Of a stretch of DNA of 7,726 bases, positions 5,635 through 7,726 are shown piece after piece. Each line of letters opens with the position of its first letter. Position 1 is the first letter of the stretch. The stretch is from Promethearchaeota archaeon (lineage in GTDB: Archaea > Asgardarchaeota > Lokiarchaeia > Sigynarchaeales > SOKP01), in assembly GCA_014729315.1 (NCBI GenBank), contig WJKD01000904.1, positions 1 to 7,726 of the forward strand, written 5' to 3'. The notes beneath the pieces are model-generated. The model was not told the origin of the DNA and did not search any database. It worked only from the letters and a program-made list of their open reading frames with translations. A program made the translations under genes and the position numbers.

Positions 5635-7563
5635 TTAGCAAACTATCCAAATAGGAGAAGACCAAGCCATATTATTATTCTCTAAAAATACCCTCAAATA
5701 GTAGAAAATGAATTCCTCATTAGCTTTTGTATGGTTAAGCTTAATCTCATGAAAAGGTTCTGAATCGACCACTTCTTTCTTTATTTTAGAACTTTTAACA
5801 TTCAATACTTTAAAAACCAGTCCGTTTCTGATTATTTCGATTTTATTAATCATCACTGGACTTATCAATTGTAAATTAAGGATCCGCTTATTTTTTAACT
5901 CCAGATGGTTTTTAATATCTATTATTTCTCCCATCTCGTGATTATTCACAAAGAATTTAAGAATTAATCTTGGTCCAGTGGTTCCGTAGCAGTGTCGATG
6001 TTTCATAGCTTTCCATATCGATTTTTTACTTAAATTTGGAGCCCATATTGCCATAATTCCGGAAGGATAAATTCCATTGTCAGGATCAATTGGACCAGAA
6101 GGAAACACTCCGAAATGATCGTCACCACCCGCAGTAAATCCAATTTTATATCCTCTTAATAGGGCATCTTTAACGAAAGAACCTTTCTTTTCAAGAATCG
6201 CCCCTCTCCTTCGAGCATAAGATCCATAACCAAAAAATTTGTACCTTGGAGGAAGTGGATTTCCATTTTGAAAAGAATATTCTTGATTGCCCCATGTTGA
6301 ATAAATCTCTACTAAATTTTCAAGAGAATTATCAAGAAAATCCCAGTTTCTATAACCGGGTCTTAAAGCCGTATGATGTCCGATCATAAGGACTTCTTCC
6401 TTGTAGGGTTTGAGATGTTTAATTAATTTCGCGGTAGAATTGCATTTGTTAATTTTCGAGCTAAAAACTGGAATTGTGTTATCGTAATGATATATACAAA
6501 TATCTCCATAACCTGAGAACCAAGTACCCCACTCATATCCAAAAAATGTAATGAATTTGTTATCTTCGCAAAAGCTTTTGGAAATTTTCTTTATTTTAGC
6601 GAAATTATCCTCTAATAAATCTCCCCCGTGATCATGTTCTGTGGAAGTTCCAAAATTCAAGAGCGAAGATTTTAAATTTTTAAAATATTCTTCCAAGCTG
6701 AGTATGCCATCGCTTTCTTTTGTGTGTCCATGTATAACGCCCCAGAAAAGTTTTTTCTCTGTAGCATATTCCGTGCATAAAATGGGATTGGAATAATAAT
6801 TTTGACCCTTATACGTAATTCTCAATTTGTACAAGCCAGACTTTTCGATTTCTATATCCTTAGGGTTAGATATTCCACTATGTGATTTACTAAAAACCAA
6901 TTGTCTTAGGAAACAATCACTATTTTTTCCATCTATTAAATAAAGATTTAGCATTTTACTGAAATCCCGTACTAAATTACAGTATTGGTCCTCAATTCGT
7001 ACTATTGATTGAAATTTATCTCCCTTAAAAACAGTTGAAGGTGCTAGAATTCTTATGTTGTTTAATTTGTCGTTGATCACCTCTAGAACAGGAGAATTGG
7101 AGAGCTTAATTGCTTTTTTATTTGGTAGCTTTAAGATAACTTCAAATACTTTTTTCTTTTCAGCTAATGATTGGACCAATGTATTGTATATTTCAAACTG
7201 AAATAATTCTCCTTTCTTTACGGATTCTCTACCATAGAAAAAATAACTTATTGATAATTCTTTGCCGGTTTTGATAAGCGGGAGAAAATTATGGTAGTTT
7301 TTTATTCTTAATCTGACATATCCCGGCTCTTTAGAAGAATATGGTTGAAGAAAATACCAATCATTCTTATTGGTGCGCCCTCCACGCAACCTAATCTCCA
7401 AAAAACTTCCTGCTGGTAATTCAGTATTCAAATTGAACTTAAATTTAATATTACTCTGAGTTCTCGCTACGACATGTTCAGGATCAATGTGTAAATTTTG
7501 AATTCGTATATGATTTGTTTTCAAACTTACTTTCACGAACGGTTTATATTTTGAGTATTCCAA
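5635..7563 (-). CDS. DUF3604 family protein with PHP-like metal-binding motifs
   Basis: This 642-residue protein matches the DUF3604 layout: a beta-rich N-terminal half (about 1-270) and a PHP-like metal-dependent hydrolase fold. Motifs in order are WGVIHGHTKESDG (His278, His280), STEHDHGG (His310, His312), GYEWGTWFSGYGD (Glu344), MIGHHTA (His396-His397), VEIYSTWGNQEYS, FTAGGDDHFGVFPSG (Asp481, Asp482, His483), HCYGTTGPRLIL and the C-terminal WSSPIW. All expected His and Asp ligands seem present, so it is probably an active hydrolase; the substrate of the family is not settled, with phosphoesters a common guess. There is no signal peptide or membrane anchor, so it appears cytosolic. The start is TTG at 7561-7563: TAG lies in frame immediately before it, AGGAT (7568-7572 on the minus strand) gives a modest ribosome site, and no ATG follows until residue 203. 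The gene appears monocistronic. Confidence 0.85.
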   Translation of the reverse strand: MEYSKYKPFVKVSLKTNHIRIQNLHIDPEHVVARTQSNIKFKFNLNTELPAGSFLEIRLRGGRTNKNDWYFLQPYSSKEPGYVRLRIKNYHNFLPLIKTGKELSISYFFYGRESVKKGELFQFEIYNTLVQSLAEKKKVFEVILKLPNKKAIKLSNSPVLEVINDKLNNIRILAPSTVFKGDKFQSIVRIEDQYCNLVRDFSKMLNLYLIDGKNSDCFLRQLVFSKSHSGISNPKDIEIEKSGLYKLRITYKGQNYYSNPILCTEYATEKKLFWGVIHGHTKESDGILSLEEYFKNLKSSLLNFGTSTEHDHGGDLLEDNFAKIKKISKSFCEDNKFITFFGYEWGTWFSGYGDICIYHYDNTIPVFSSKINKCNSTAKLIKHLKPYKEEVLMIGHHTALRPGYRNWDFLDNSLENLVEIYSTWGNQEYSFQNGNPLPPRYKFFGYGSYARRRGAILEKKGSFVKDALLRGYKIGFTAGGDDHFGVFPSGPIDPDNGIYPSGIMAIWAPNLSKKSIWKAMKHRHCYGTTGPRLILKFFVNNHEMGEIIDIKNHLELKNKRILNLQLISPVMINKIEIIRNGLVFKVLNVKSSKIKKEVVDSEPFHEIKLNHTKANEEFIFYYLRVFLENNNMAWSSPIWIVC

Positions 7564-7598
7564 CTATATCCTATTTACATAAAATATAAGAAAGAAAT

Positions 7599-7608
7599 GA
7601 TTATATGA
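7599..7608 (-). promoter_or_regulatory. TATA-like box for the DUF3604 gene
   Basis: On the minus strand this reads TCATATAATC, 35-45 bases upstream of the TTG start, predicting a leader of about 15 bases that still includes the AGGAT ribosome site. The rest of 7609-7726 is AT-rich and I see no gene or clear structure in it. Confidence 0.35.
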
Positions 7609-7726
7609 ATGTTAAATTTTTATAATGATTTAATCTATTGAGATTGCGTCAAATATAAATCAAGGCTAAATGTATAGATTTATTAAATTTCATTATATTT
7701 CATACACATATAAAGAATATATATAA

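Noticed and set aside
7632..7680. Inverted repeat AATCTAT with ATAGATT
   Set aside because: Seven AT-rich pairs around a 35-base unpaired spacer are expected by chance here.
1..7726. CRISPR array, insertion sequence, integrase or attachment sites
   Set aside because: I saw no regularly spaced repeats, no transposase or recombinase motif and no flanking target duplications.

Overview
The window is AT-rich and looks archaeal. Upstream of several genes there are TATA-like boxes about 25-40 bases before the start, and two genes start with TTG behind purine-rich ribosome-binding sites. Terminator-like sites are plain T-runs. The gene mix is a soluble multi-PAS histidine kinase, a stand-alone NYN nuclease, a DUF3604/PHP-type protein and several multi-pass membrane proteins with no recognisable family. 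This suits an AT-rich environmental archaeon, and I think of Asgard/Lokiarchaeia-like genomes, but that is an impression and no marker gene here proves it.

Layout from left to right. 2-779 (+) is a decayed glycerophosphodiester phosphodiesterase gene with three in-frame stops and one frameshift. It collides tail-to-tail with 776-1801 (-), a protein with about ten membrane segments. 1802-2120 has no gene but contains a compact, relatively GC-rich segment with several perfect inverted repeats, read here as a candidate structured RNA on the + strand with its own TATA-like box and T-run. 2121-2621 (-) is a NYN/PIN-like nuclease, divergent from 2838-4337 (+), a PAS-PAS-histidine kinase reading frame cut once by an amber codon inside the second PAS domain.

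4338-4594 is non-coding and holds the window's strangest item: an exact copy of the universally conserved sarcin-ricin loop of 23S rRNA (AGTACGAGAGGAAC), outside any visible rRNA gene. 4595-4831 and 4809-5516 (-) are an overlapping pair of membrane proteins (about 2 and 7 segments). 5635-7563 (-) is a 642-residue DUF3604-type protein with PHP-like metal-binding motifs. 7564-7726 holds its probable promoter and otherwise AT-rich sequence.

No single pathway links the genes. The kinase has no response regulator in the window. The two damaged reading frames are both on the + strand, and each of their four premature stops is one C-to-T change away from an Arg or Gln codon. The items most worth following are the rRNA-loop fragment, the candidate structured RNA and the amber-split kinase. 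I did not find a clearly new multi-gene system.
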